Positions 33,423-41,747 of a DNA stretch of 64,000 nt are shown here, piece after piece (the stretch's first letter is position 1; each line of letters starts with the position of its first letter). The DNA comes from Geodermatophilaceae bacterium URHA0031 (GTDB taxonomy: Bacteria; Actinomycetota; Actinomycetes; Mycobacteriales; Geodermatophilaceae). The notes under the pieces were generated by a model. The model was not told where the DNA came from. It saw only the letters and a list, made by a program, of their open reading frames with translations, and ran no database searches. The translations under genes and the position numbers were made by a program. The stretch is from the NCBI GenBank assembly GCA_000620205.1, contig JHVP01000004.1:372001-436000 (forward strand), given 5' to 3'.

Positions 33423-34106
33423 GTGACCGCACAGCCGTCCGACGTCGAGGCAGACCACCGCGATCCCGCCGCGGTCGGCCCAGGCGAGCGGACCCGGGAC
33501 GCCGAGCGGACCAGGGCCGACATCCTGGCCGTGGCGACCAGCGAGTTCGCCGACCGCGGTTATGCCGGTGCCCGGATCAACGAGATCGCGGACAAGACCA
33601 GCACCACCAAGCGGATGATCTACTACTACTTCGGCGGCAAGGAGCAGCTCTACGTCGCCGTCCTGGAGCAGGCGTACAGCCGGATCCGCAGCCTGGAACA
33701 GCAGCTGGACGTCGAGCACCTCGACCCGGTGGAGGCCATCCGGGAGCTCGCCGGGCTCACCTTCGACCACCACGAGTCCCACCCGGACTTCATCCGGCTG
33801 GTCAGCATCGAGAACATCCACCACGCCGAGCACATCGCGCACTCGGAGGTCCTCTCCGGGCTGGCCAACCCCGCGGTCGACGTGCTCGGCACCATCCTGG
33901 AGCGGGGCTGGACGGCCGGTGTGTTCCGGGACGACGTCGACGCGCTGGACGTGCACCAGGTGATCAGCGCGTTCTGCGTCTTCCGGACCGCCAACCGGCA
34001 CACCTTCGGGGCCATCTTCGGCCGGGACCTGCTCGACCCGGCCCAGCGGGACCACCAGCGACGGATGCTCGGCGACCTCGTGGTCGCCTACCTGACCGCC
34101 GGCTGA
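33423..34106 (+). CDS. TetR-family regulator of the quinate/shikimate cluster
   Basis: A 227-residue TetR repressor-like protein. The helix-turn-helix lies at residues about 30-75 (ILAVATSEFADRGYAGARIN, then TTKRMIYYYFGGKEQLY), after a charged N-terminal extension. The C-terminal domain resembles TetR_C members linked to aromatic and shikimate catabolism (SHPDFIRLVSIENIHHAEHI, FCVFRTANRHTFGAIFG). It is divergent from the TIM-barrel gene and precedes the transporter gene. A shared operator-like sequence lies before qsuD and before the transporter. In Corynebacterium the qsu genes are governed by a LysR-type protein, so a TetR here is a different solution. The GTG start at 33423 lacks a strong ribosome site. 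Confidence 0.9.
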   Translation: MTAQPSDVEADHRDPAAVGPGERTRDAERTRADILAVATSEFADRGYAGARINEIADKTSTTKRMIYYYFGGKEQLYVAVLEQAYSRIRSLEQQLDVEHLDPVEAIRELAGLTFDHHESHPDFIRLVSIENIHHAEHIAHSEVLSGLANPAVDVLGTILERGWTAGVFRDDVDALDVHQVISAFCVFRTANRHTFGAIFGRDLLDPAQRDHQRRMLGDLVVAYLTAG

Positions 34107-34178
34107 CCGGCCCCGGACGGCGCCACGCCGTCCACCTGCGCCTTCGCGGTCGCCCGCTCTCTGCTGGGCAGCGCACGC

Positions 34179-34208
34179 TTGACATCGTGACCGCCATCAC
34201 CTCACCAT
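34179..34208 (+). promoter_or_regulatory. Probable promoter of the shikimate/quinate transporter gene
   Basis: A consensus TTGACA at 34179-34184 is followed after 18 bases by CACCAT (34203-34208), a weak -10. The operator begins at the next base (34209). The resulting leader to the ATG at 34393 would be about 180 bases, long for an actinobacterium, with no obvious riboswitch structure. Confidence 0.5.
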
Positions 34209-34228
34209 CTGGTACGTAACCAGTTGGT
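34209..34228. promoter_or_regulatory. Candidate TetR operator before the MHS transporter gene
   Basis: CTGGTACGTAACCAGTTGGT is the same element as at 32445-32460 but with four extra bases (ACGT or CGTA, depending on alignment) inside the first half. Flanking GGTAC repeats on each side (34211-34215, 34226-34230) add further symmetry. It directly follows the predicted -10, the classic repressor position. Confidence 0.65.
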
Positions 34229-34392
34229 ACATACCGCTGGAGCACCAGCCCGAGAAGGGCGGGCGTGCCGAGCCGGAGACCCCGGACCGCACGCACAGCT
34301 CTGCAACGCCGCACCGCTGACCGCACCGGGAGCACCCCGGTCGCCCACCCCGCAGGGACGCCGGTCCCTGCCGCTGGCCCCAGGAGACCTCC

Positions 34393-35745
34393 ATGAGCAC
34401 GACTCTCGAACCGGGCGGCACCGCGCCCGTGCACGTGCCCCGCAAGGCGGCGCTCGCCAGCTTCGTCGGCAGCGCACTGGAGTACTACGACTTCTTCATC
34501 TACGGGGCCGCCGCCGGCCTGGTGTTCCCCGACGTGTTCTTCCCGGACAGCGACCCGGCGACGGCCACCCTGCTCTCGCTGGCCACCTTCGGCGTCGCCT
34601 ACGTCGCCCGGCCGATCGGCGCGGTGATCATCGGTCACTTCGGCGACAAGCTGGGCCGGAAGAAGATGCTGGTGCTGACCCTGCTGATGATGGGCGTCTC
34701 GACGTTCGCCATCGGGCTGATCCCGTCCTACTCCTCCATCGGGGTGGCCGCCCCCGTCCTGCTGGTCCTGCTCCGTGTCCTGCAAGGGCTGTCGGCAGCC
34801 GGTGAGCAGGCCGGCGCCAACTCGATGACGCTGGAGCACGCTCCGGACCGCCGGCGCGGCTTCTTCACCAGCTTCACCCTCGAGGGCACCCAGGCCGGCC
34901 TGATCCTGGCCAACCTGGTCTTCCTCGCCGTCGCCACGCTGCCGGAGGACCAGCTGCTCAGCTGGGGCTGGCGGATCCCGTTCTTCCTCTCCGCTCTCGT
35001 CGTCGCCGTGGGCTACTGGGTGCGCCGCTCGCTGCCCGAGACCCCGGAGTTCGAGAAGGAGAAGGAGGCCGACGAGGTCGCGAAGCTGCCGGTCGCGGTG
35101 CTCTTCCGCGACCACTGGGCCTCGGTGCTCCGGGTGGTCCTGTGCGCCCTCATCTCAGTCGTCAGCACCATCATCGGCACCTGGTCGCTGGCGCAGGGCA
35201 CGAGCGACGAGATCGGCCTGGAGCGGACGACGCTGCTGTGGATGGTGATCCTGGCCAACGTGGTCGCGCTGCTGTCCCTGCCGCTGTGGGCGGCGCTCTC
35301 CGACCGGATCGGCCGCCGGCCGGTGTTCGTCTTCGGGGCGCTGGGCTCGGCCGTGCTCGCCTTCCCGTTCCTGTGGGCGCTGCAGCACGGCAACGTCGGG
35401 CTGGTCTTCCTGTTCGGCATCCTGCTGTCCGGCGTCACCTACTCGGCGGCCAACGGCATCTGGCCCTCGTTCTACGGCGAGATGTTCGACACCAAGGTCC
35501 GGTACTCCGGTACGGCGATCGGCACCCAGGTCGGGTTCGCCCTCGGCGGCTTCTCCCCGACCATCGCGGCGGCGATCGTCGGCACCGGCCCGGGCGGCTG
35601 GCTGCCAGTGGCGCTGCTGACCGCCGGTGCGGCGACCGTGGCCGGCCTCTGCGCGCTCACCGCCCGCGAGACCGCGCACGTGCCGACGGCGGAGCTGGGC
35701 ACCCGGCGCGATACCGCACGGGACCGCGCGCTCACGCACGCCTGA
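34393..35745 (+). CDS. MFS transporter, metabolite:proton symporter (ShiA-like)
   Basis: A 450-residue transporter with twelve predicted helices of the metabolite:H+ symporter branch (ShiA, KgtP, ProP). Family marks are SALEYYDFFIYGAAAGLVF in helix one, the loop GHFGDKLGRKKML between helices two and three, GEQAGANSMTLEHAPDRRRG and the second-half loop ALSDRIGRRPVF. The ATG at 34393 has AGGAGA upstream. Together with the qsu genes it most likely imports shikimate, quinate or dehydroshikimate; the sequence alone would also allow other carboxylates. The esterase gene follows after 66 bases on the same strand. Confidence 0.9.
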   Translation: MSTTLEPGGTAPVHVPRKAALASFVGSALEYYDFFIYGAAAGLVFPDVFFPDSDPATATLLSLATFGVAYVARPIGAVIIGHFGDKLGRKKMLVLTLLMMGVSTFAIGLIPSYSSIGVAAPVLLVLLRVLQGLSAAGEQAGANSMTLEHAPDRRRGFFTSFTLEGTQAGLILANLVFLAVATLPEDQLLSWGWRIPFFLSALVVAVGYWVRRSLPETPEFEKEKEADEVAKLPVAVLFRDHWASVLRVVLCALISVVSTIIGTWSLAQGTSDEIGLERTTLLWMVILANVVALLSLPLWAALSDRIGRRPVFVFGALGSAVLAFPFLWALQHGNVGLVFLFGILLSGVTYSAANGIWPSFYGEMFDTKVRYSGTAIGTQVGFALGGFSPTIAAAIVGTGPGGWLPVALLTAGAATVAGLCALTARETAHVPTAELGTRRDTARDRALTHA

Positions 35746-35811
35746 TCCGTCCGTCTGCGGGCCCCGGCCGTCGCCGGGGCCCGCAGCCACATCCACCCTC
35801 CGGAGGTCCAG

Positions 35812-37275
35812 GTGTCCCTCGTCGTCCCCACCGGCTCCGGCCCCGTCACGGGCCGGCTCGCCGGGAACGTGCGCAGCTGGCGCGGCATCCCGTACGCGTC
35901 CGCCGACCGCTTCGGGCCGGCCGGACCCGCGCCGTCCTGGTCAGAGCCGCGGGACGCCACCGCGGCCGGCCCGGTCGGCGTCCAGGTCACACCGGGCGGG
36001 ACCCTGACCGGCACCGAGGACTGCCTGACCCTCGACGTGTACGCCCCCGAGCACGTGGACGCACCCCTGCCGGTGTTGTTCTGGGTGCACGGCGGGGCGT
36101 TCCAGACCGGGGCGGCGGCCGACTACGACGGCTCGGTACTCGCCGCCGCGGGACCGGCGGTCGTCGTGGCGGTGTCCTACCGGCTCGGTCCCTTCGGGTT
36201 CCTGCAGCTGGGCACCGCCGAGGCGCCCGACCCGAGCCCGGCCGTGACCGACCTGCTCGCCGCCCTGGACTGGGTCCACCGCGAGGTCGGCGGCTTCGGT
36301 GGGGATCCCGACCGGCTCACCCTGGTCGGCCAGTCGGCCGGCGCGAGCCTGGTCTGCGCGCTGCTGGCCACCCCGGCCGGGCGGCAGGCCCGAGCGGCGG
36401 TCGCGTTGTCCGTGGGTGGCCCCGTGCTCGAGCCGGCAGAGAGTGCGGACGTCAGGGCGCGGGTGCTCGGGGACCTGGGCGTGGCCCGCACCGATCTCGC
36501 CGCTCTGCGGTCCCTGCCCGCCGACGCGGTGATGGCAGCCGCGGCGCGGGTGGCTCGGAGCTCCCGGCGGCAGCGGCTCGGCGGCGTGCTGTGGGGCCCG
36601 GTGCTGGACGGCGTCGTCCTGCCCGCCCAGCTGGCCGACGTCCTCGGCTCGGGCGCGCTGCGGGACACGGCGCTGTGGTTCGGCTCCTGCCGGGACGAGA
36701 TGATGATGTTCCTGCAGCACGGGTCCGAGGACGCCGTCGCGGTCGCCCGCGCACGGGTCGGCGGCGCGCGCTTCGACCGGCTGCTCGAGGTCTACACGGC
36801 CACCGCCCGGCCGGGCGAGGACCCGGTGCAGGCGTTGCTCACCGACGAGATGTGGGTCCAGCCGGCCTGGGAGCTGGCGCACGCCCAGGGCGCTGCCGGT
36901 GGCCGGGCCTGGCTGAGCCGCTGGGACCACGCGCCGGGTCTGCCGCCGTTCGACGTCCTCGGCCCGACGCACGGCGCGGACAACGCCTGCCTGTGGGCCC
37001 ACCCGCCACGCTTCGTGGAGCGCCCGCTGCTGGCCCGGCCCGCCGGCGACATGACGGACGCCGACGAGGCGGTGACCGCCACGCTGCACGAGGCGATCCT
37101 CGGCATGGTGCGCGCTGGCACCCCCGCGACCGGTGAGCTGGCGGACTGGGCGCCGTACGAGCCCACCGCCCGCTGCACGGCCGTCTTCGACGCGGTCCCG
37201 CGGATCGAGTCGGACCCTGCCGCGCAGCGGCGACGGGCTTGGACCGCGCCCAGCTCTGCCCCGGCGGCTTGGTGA
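35812..37275 (+). CDS. Type-B carboxylesterase
   Basis: A 487-residue alpha/beta hydrolase of the carboxylesterase/para-nitrobenzyl esterase family. The oxyanion-hole motif is HGG at 93-95 (WVHGGAFQTGA), the nucleophile elbow is GQSAGA with Ser175, the acidic residue is probably Glu in CRDEMMMF, and the histidine lies in GPTHGADNACLW. No signal peptide is evident, so it should act in the cytoplasm. The GTG at 35812 has GGAGGT upstream. It follows the shikimate/quinate-type transporter on the same strand. It may release quinate or shikimate from imported esters such as chlorogenate-like compounds; this is inference from context. Confidence 0.88.
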   Translation: MSLVVPTGSGPVTGRLAGNVRSWRGIPYASADRFGPAGPAPSWSEPRDATAAGPVGVQVTPGGTLTGTEDCLTLDVYAPEHVDAPLPVLFWVHGGAFQTGAAADYDGSVLAAAGPAVVVAVSYRLGPFGFLQLGTAEAPDPSPAVTDLLAALDWVHREVGGFGGDPDRLTLVGQSAGASLVCALLATPAGRQARAAVALSVGGPVLEPAESADVRARVLGDLGVARTDLAALRSLPADAVMAAAARVARSSRRQRLGGVLWGPVLDGVVLPAQLADVLGSGALRDTALWFGSCRDEMMMFLQHGSEDAVAVARARVGGARFDRLLEVYTATARPGEDPVQALLTDEMWVQPAWELAHAQGAAGGRAWLSRWDHAPGLPPFDVLGPTHGADNACLWAHPPRFVERPLLARPAGDMTDADEAVTATLHEAILGMVRAGTPATGELADWAPYEPTARCTAVFDAVPRIESDPAAQRRRAWTAPSSAPAAW

Positions 37276-37337
37276 GATCTGACCCCCTGACGCCAGGCGG
37301 GTTGATGCTCGAGCGACCCCGGGACCGTGGCCGACGT

Positions 37338-37373
37338 ACCGGTGGGGGTGGACCGTCACACACCCCGACCGGT
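37338..37373. terminator. Hairpin spanning the stop codon of the MprF-like gene
   Basis: ACCGGTGGGGGTG (37338-37350) and CACCCCGACCGGT (37361-37373) pair over 13 bases with one mismatch, leaving a 10-base loop. The loop contains the TGA (37356-37358) of the MprF-like gene, and the structure lies 62 bases after the esterase stop. It probably terminates transcription from both convergent genes, but half of the stem is coding sequence. Confidence 0.6.
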
Positions 37374-39611
37374 GCCGATCTTCACCAGGTCTCGCATCGA
37401 CGCGTCGGGCAGGTAGGCCCTGGTCAAGGCGATGCCGATGCGCGCGAGGTCTCCCTCGTCGCGGTAGGCGAGGTACAGGGGTTCGTACCGGGGGCTGAAC
37501 TTGGTCTTGAACGCGTGCAGCGACCGGAACCCGTAGTGCGGCTCCATGACCGCGCCGAGCAGGTCCAGCAGCCGGTCGACGGCGGCTCCTTGCCCGGAGG
37601 CGTCCGCATGCGCCAACGGAGCTCCGGAGAGCGACACGAACTCGGCGTGCTGGGCCTGGAACGCCAGGCAGGCCGAGGCGATCAGGAACTCCGACACCGG
37701 CCGGAAGCCGCCGCTCCGACGACGCGTCACGTCCAGCGTCCATCCGCGGACCGCGCCCCCGGCCGCGAACACCGGCAGCCACGAGGTGACGCCGTGCACG
37801 CTGCCGTTGCCGTCGACCGCCAGCCCCACGCGGACGGCGGGGTCCATCGCCTCGTCGATGCCGCCGAGGGTGAAGCCCATCTCGGGCAGGCCCTTGTCGC
37901 CGACCCACTGCTCGGAGATGGCCCGGACCTGGGCGCGCACCGCCCACGGCTCCTCGGCCAGCGCGACCTCGCGGTAGTCGATCCCCTCCTTGGCTGCGCG
38001 GTTGAGCGCGGACCGGATGTCCTGCCACTTCCTGCCGCGGAACTCCAGGCCGTCGAGGTCGATGACGGTGTCGTCAGCGACGCGGACGCGCTGCCAGCCC
38101 CGGTCGACGGCCAGCGCAGCGGTGTCCGCGGTGACCGAGAACAGGCACGGCACGGTCCCGGTGCGCTCGCACATCTCGGTGAAGTCGCCGATCGCGACGG
38201 CCTGCCGTTCCGGCGGGCCCACCGGGTCGCCGAGCGCGACGGCGACCCCGGCATGCCGCTGGTAGGCGACCACGCTGTCACCGGTGCGGAACCAGGAGTT
38301 CTCCGGCCAGGTGACCATCCACGACAGGTTGCTGCCGCCGTACCGGAGGAGGAGGTCCCGCGCGACCTCCCGGTCCGTTCCCTCCGCCGCCGCGCGCCGG
38401 CCCAGCCGCCGCTGGGACGGCGCTCGGAAGGCCCGCCGCGCGACGACGAGGAGGACCAGCTCGCCGAGCCACAGCGCTCCGCCCGCGACCGCCAGCGCCG
38501 TCCCGGGCAGGTCGCCGAACAGCTCCTCGCGGAGGAGCAAGGTCACCGCACTGACCACGTTGAGGACGCCGAGGGCGATCGCGCACCACCACGCCCACCG
38601 GCGTCCCTTCCGCAGCCCGTTGAGGACCACTGCGACCACGGCCACGTCGAGGGCGACGTCCCACCCCGACGGCTGCGCCTCGCGGCCGGGGCCGAACAGG
38701 CCGTGCGCGGGAGACAGCCAGAGCACCACCTCGGCGGCGCCGATCAGCGCCAGCCCGGTGGCCACGATCAGCCGCCACTCCCGGCGGGTGACCGAGAACC
38801 GGCCGCTGCCGCCGACCGCGTGGTCGCCGACCAGCAGGCGGCTCAGCGGGAGGGCGAAGGCGACCGCCCAGAAGTGCTCGAGGTCGGCGAGCGAGCCCTG
38901 GAACAGGAGGGAGACGGTCACGAACAGGACCAGGCCGGCGCGCACCCGTAGCCGCCACGGTGAGCGCATCGCCGCCGTCGCGACGGCGATGCAGGCCAGC
39001 GCGCCGGCGGAGAAGCCCACGTCCCGGGTCCGGGCCAGCTCCTCCGCCCAGTGCCAGCCACTGTGCCGGAGGGTGAGGAGGGTGGCGGCCGCCGCCAGCA
39101 CTCCGACCAGCTGACCGGCGATGCAGATGAGTGCCGCCCGCCGGGTGCCGAGCCGCCACTCGGTGAAGCCGACGAACAGCAGGAACGACCCGATCACGGG
39201 GAGGTAGAAGACCGGGGACAGCGCCAGCAGGGACCCGGTCAGCGGAGTCCACCAGGCCCCTCCGGTCAGCGACGGGAGCCCGTAGGCGACGTCGGGGAAC
39301 CACGTCCGCTCCAAGATCGGGGTCCACAGCGACCCGGTGGCGATGCCCACGACGAGGACCACCAGGACGACGGCCGTCGTGAACGGCACCGTCCGGACCA
39401 CCGTGGCGAGGGCTCCACGGTGGCCTGGATCCCGTCTCCGCGCGACGCCGGACGTGTCGGCATCCGACCAGGCGACCCGGCGGAGCAGACGTGGCAGGCC
39501 GGTGCGGCCTTCTCCTGCTGGTGGCTGGGCCGCCGGTGTGTCACCCCGGCGTACCCGCACGTCGTCCTGGTCCGTGGGTCCAGCTCTGGCAGTGACCTTC
39601 CGGGTGCTCAT
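37356..39611 (-). CDS. MprF-like membrane protein with DUF2156 (phosphatidylglycerol lysyltransferase) domain
   Basis: A 751-residue membrane enzyme. After a cytoplasmic N terminus of about 70 residues there are around ten to twelve predicted helices (about 72-400), beginning with a rhomboid-like six-helix block. The C-terminal soluble domain (about 425-750) is the GNAT-like DUF2156 fold that adds aminoacyl groups to phosphatidylglycerol in MprF and LysX (marks: YQRHAGVAVALGDPVGPPE, FRPVSEFLIASACLAFQ, SLHAFKTKFSPRYEPLYLAY). The ATG at 39611 has CGGAGGC upstream. It probably modifies membrane lipids, lowering negative surface charge. No lysyl-tRNA synthetase domain is attached, so the amino acid is unknown. 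A hairpin overlaps its stop codon. Confidence 0.88.
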   Translation of the reverse strand: MSTRKVTARAGPTDQDDVRVRRGDTPAAQPPAGEGRTGLPRLLRRVAWSDADTSGVARRRDPGHRGALATVVRTVPFTTAVVLVVLVVGIATGSLWTPILERTWFPDVAYGLPSLTGGAWWTPLTGSLLALSPVFYLPVIGSFLLFVGFTEWRLGTRRAALICIAGQLVGVLAAAATLLTLRHSGWHWAEELARTRDVGFSAGALACIAVATAAMRSPWRLRVRAGLVLFVTVSLLFQGSLADLEHFWAVAFALPLSRLLVGDHAVGGSGRFSVTRREWRLIVATGLALIGAAEVVLWLSPAHGLFGPGREAQPSGWDVALDVAVVAVVLNGLRKGRRWAWWCAIALGVLNVVSAVTLLLREELFGDLPGTALAVAGGALWLGELVLLVVARRAFRAPSQRRLGRRAAAEGTDREVARDLLLRYGGSNLSWMVTWPENSWFRTGDSVVAYQRHAGVAVALGDPVGPPERQAVAIGDFTEMCERTGTVPCLFSVTADTAALAVDRGWQRVRVADDTVIDLDGLEFRGRKWQDIRSALNRAAKEGIDYREVALAEEPWAVRAQVRAISEQWVGDKGLPEMGFTLGGIDEAMDPAVRVGLAVDGNGSVHGVTSWLPVFAAGGAVRGWTLDVTRRRSGGFRPVSEFLIASACLAFQAQHAEFVSLSGAPLAHADASGQGAAVDRLLDLLGAVMEPHYGFRSLHAFKTKFSPRYEPLYLAYRDEGDLARIGIALTRAYLPDASMRDLVKIGTGRGV

Positions 39612-39908
39612 CGCCGTCAGCCTCCGGTCGGGCGGGCCCGGCCCGCGGCCAGGAGCGGATCGAGCGGGCAGGGCCCCGTTCCGCCGCGATCCCGATGATG
39701 GTGACAGGGCCACGCCCGCCGAGGGGTGGATCCATCGCGCGCGAACCCCGCCCTGACGGTCGTGTCGGGTGGCTCGCGCGCGCCAGGGACGGCGTTGCCA
39801 GCGGCGTCTCGGGCGGTTGACCGGTGTCGAGCGCGAGGCCACGATGACGAGGCCCAGCGCGGCTCCGGCCGATCTGCCGTGCGCCGGTCCCTAGCAACAG
39901 GGGAGCTC

Positions 39909-40796
39909 ATGAGCAACGCAGAGACGATCACGGTGCCCCATCTCGGCACCTCGACCATCGGCTACCAGCTCGGCAAGCCCTACGACGCCTCGCTCCCGAC
40001 GCTGGTCATGGTCAACTCGTTCACCACCACCGTCGAGCTCTACCGGCCCCAGTTCGCGGACGAGAAGCTCACCGCAACCGCCAACCTGCTCGCTCTCGAG
40101 CCGTACGGCCACGGTCGGACCCGCGCCTCCTACGAGCAGTTCACCTACTGGGACTCGGCCGTCGCCAACCTGCAGGTCCTCGACGCGCTCGGCATCCCCG
40201 AGGCGTTCGTCCTGGGCACGTCGCAAGGCGGCTGGGTGGCTGCCCGCATGGCCATGCTCGCCCCCCGCACCGTGAAGGGCATCATCCCGCTCGGCACCTC
40301 GATGGACTCCGAGAGCCAGCGCAGCCGCGACGTGGGGTGCTGGGACGGGATCGGCTTCTGCGCGCCGGCCATCGCCGCACTCGCCGAGAGTGTCGGTGAT
40401 GACTGGGTGATCCCGATCGAGCTCGTCGACGCCGTCCTCAAGGAGGGCTTCGGCGAGGACGTGCCGCCCGAGGAGCGCGCGTTCTGGCATGCGACGCACC
40501 AGGAGAACTACGCCGGCGATGCGGGGCGCGAGCGTCTCCGGATCAGCACCATCAACCTGAGTGACCGCGACGGCTTGCACAGCCGGCTGGACAGCGTGCG
40601 GTGCCCGGTCCTGTGGATGCACGGCACTGCCGACACGGTCTACTCCGTCGCGAATGCCGAGGACGAGATCCAGCGCTTCGTCAACAGTGCCGACGCCGAG
40701 CTCCGCGTCGTCGAGGGCGGCCGGCACTTCCTGAGCGCCTCGGACCCCGACGACGTCAACGCCGCGACGATCGAGTTCATCAACCGCTGGAAGTAG
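39909..40796 (+). CDS. Alpha/beta hydrolase
   Basis: A 295-residue alpha/beta hydrolase fold protein. The nucleophile elbow is GTSQGGW, the acidic residue lies in HGTADTVYS and the catalytic histidine in GGRHFLSA, so the triad is complete. The cap region (residues about 140-200) contains CWDGIGFCAPAIAALAES. Similar proteins include 3-oxoadipate enol-lactonase-like and C-C bond hydrolase-like members, but no specific substrate can be named. The ATG at 39909 has AGGGGAG upstream. The 297 bases before it, up to the divergent MprF-like gene, hold no convincing gene and should contain both promoters. Confidence 0.85.
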   Translation: MSNAETITVPHLGTSTIGYQLGKPYDASLPTLVMVNSFTTTVELYRPQFADEKLTATANLLALEPYGHGRTRASYEQFTYWDSAVANLQVLDALGIPEAFVLGTSQGGWVAARMAMLAPRTVKGIIPLGTSMDSESQRSRDVGCWDGIGFCAPAIAALAESVGDDWVIPIELVDAVLKEGFGEDVPPEERAFWHATHQENYAGDAGRERLRISTINLSDRDGLHSRLDSVRCPVLWMHGTADTVYSVANAEDEIQRFVNSADAELRVVEGGRHFLSASDPDDVNAATIEFINRWK

Positions 40797-40997
40797 CGGC
40801 AGCCCCCTGCCCTGCTGCGCACGAGCACGTACGCGGAGAGCCGAAGGGCGGTTCCCTGACGGGCGAGGTCCGTGCCCGTGCCACGCGGGCACGTCGGAGG
40901 CGACCGCCCGGTCCGGAGGAAGCGAGCGGCGCTGTCGGACGCGTCTCGCTCTCCAGGCAGTGGACGACGCCCGTCTCAGTTGGTCATACCTCTGACC

Positions 40998-41279
40998 ATG
41001 ACGACCCTGTCGCTGGCGGATGCAAGAGCTCATCTCTCGCGGCTGGTCGCCCGAGTCAGCGGCCAGCACGAGCGCGTCTACGTGACCGTGCACGGGAAGC
41101 CGTCCGCCGTTCTCCTGGCAACAGAGGACCTCGAATCCCTCGAGGAGACCATCGAGATCCTCGCCGACGCCGACACCATGCGCCGTCTGCACGCCTCGGA
41201 TGACGAACTCGCTCGCGGTGACGTCGAGACCCAGGACGACCTCGAGGCCGCCATGCAGCGCCGCCGCGCCACACCATGA
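40998..41279 (+). CDS. Phd/YefM-family antitoxin
   Basis: A 93-residue antitoxin. The N-terminal half has the Phd/YefM DNA-binding and dimerisation fold (TTLSLADARAHLSRLVARV, then VTVHGKPSAVLLATEDLES). The C-terminal half is acidic and helical, as expected for the toxin-wrapping tail. The stop overlaps the toxin ATG by four bases. In this family the protein represses its own promoter and neutralises the toxin. The ATG at 40998 was chosen because the fold begins there; upstream codons in frame are low-complexity shadow. Confidence 0.92.
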   Translation: MTTLSLADARAHLSRLVARVSGQHERVYVTVHGKPSAVLLATEDLESLEETIEILADADTMRRLHASDDELARGDVETQDDLEAAMQRRRATP

Positions 41280-41557
41280 CCGAGGACCAGGACCGCCACG
41301 TCCTGGCCATCACCCCCACCGCGCGCCGCCAACTCACCGACCACCTGCCCGAGGCGGTCGCGACAGCCGCCTACGCGTTCACCACCGGGCCACTGCTCGA
41401 CAACCCCCACCGCGTCGGCAAGGAGCTCCGCCCTCCCCTGGACGACCGGCACAGCGCTCGCCGCGGCACCTACCGCGTCATCTACCGCATCAACGACCAG
41501 AGCCGGACGGTGACCGTGGTCGACGTGGCCCATCGACGAGACGCCTACCGGACCTGA
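41276..41557 (+). CDS. RelE/ParE-family toxin
   Basis: A 93-residue RelE-superfamily protein. The C-terminal strands GTYRVIYRINDQSRTVTVVD and the final HRRDAYR hold the basic residues that in RelE cut ribosome-bound mRNA. RelE is therefore favoured over ParE (gyrase inhibition), although sequence alone is not decisive. It overlaps the antitoxin gene (ATGA). The pair stands alone between an alpha/beta hydrolase gene and the convergent CoA-transferase, without mobile-element marks. Confidence 0.92.
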   Translation: MTEDQDRHVLAITPTARRQLTDHLPEAVATAAYAFTTGPLLDNPHRVGKELRPPLDDRHSARRGTYRVIYRINDQSRTVTVVDVAHRRDAYRT

Positions 41558-41747
41558 CCGGCAGCTCCTGTCGAGCGCTGGTTGCGACAGCAGACGAGGT
41601 TCCGCCACGACGTGCCGGTGCGGACTCTCGGCGCCGCCCCCGGGACGAGCCGGCGCCCGACGACAGCGACGTCCCAGCTCCAGCCGGCCGCAGCCTGCCC
41701 ACCCGAACGCATCAGCGCCGCTCCACCCCACCGTGCCCGCACCCGGG

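Noticed and set aside
32535-34055. Reverse frame extending the TIM-barrel gene over the tetR gene
   Set aside because: The extension is antisense of tetR, which has a clear helix-turn-helix. A GTG with ribosome site at 33332 starts the barrel.
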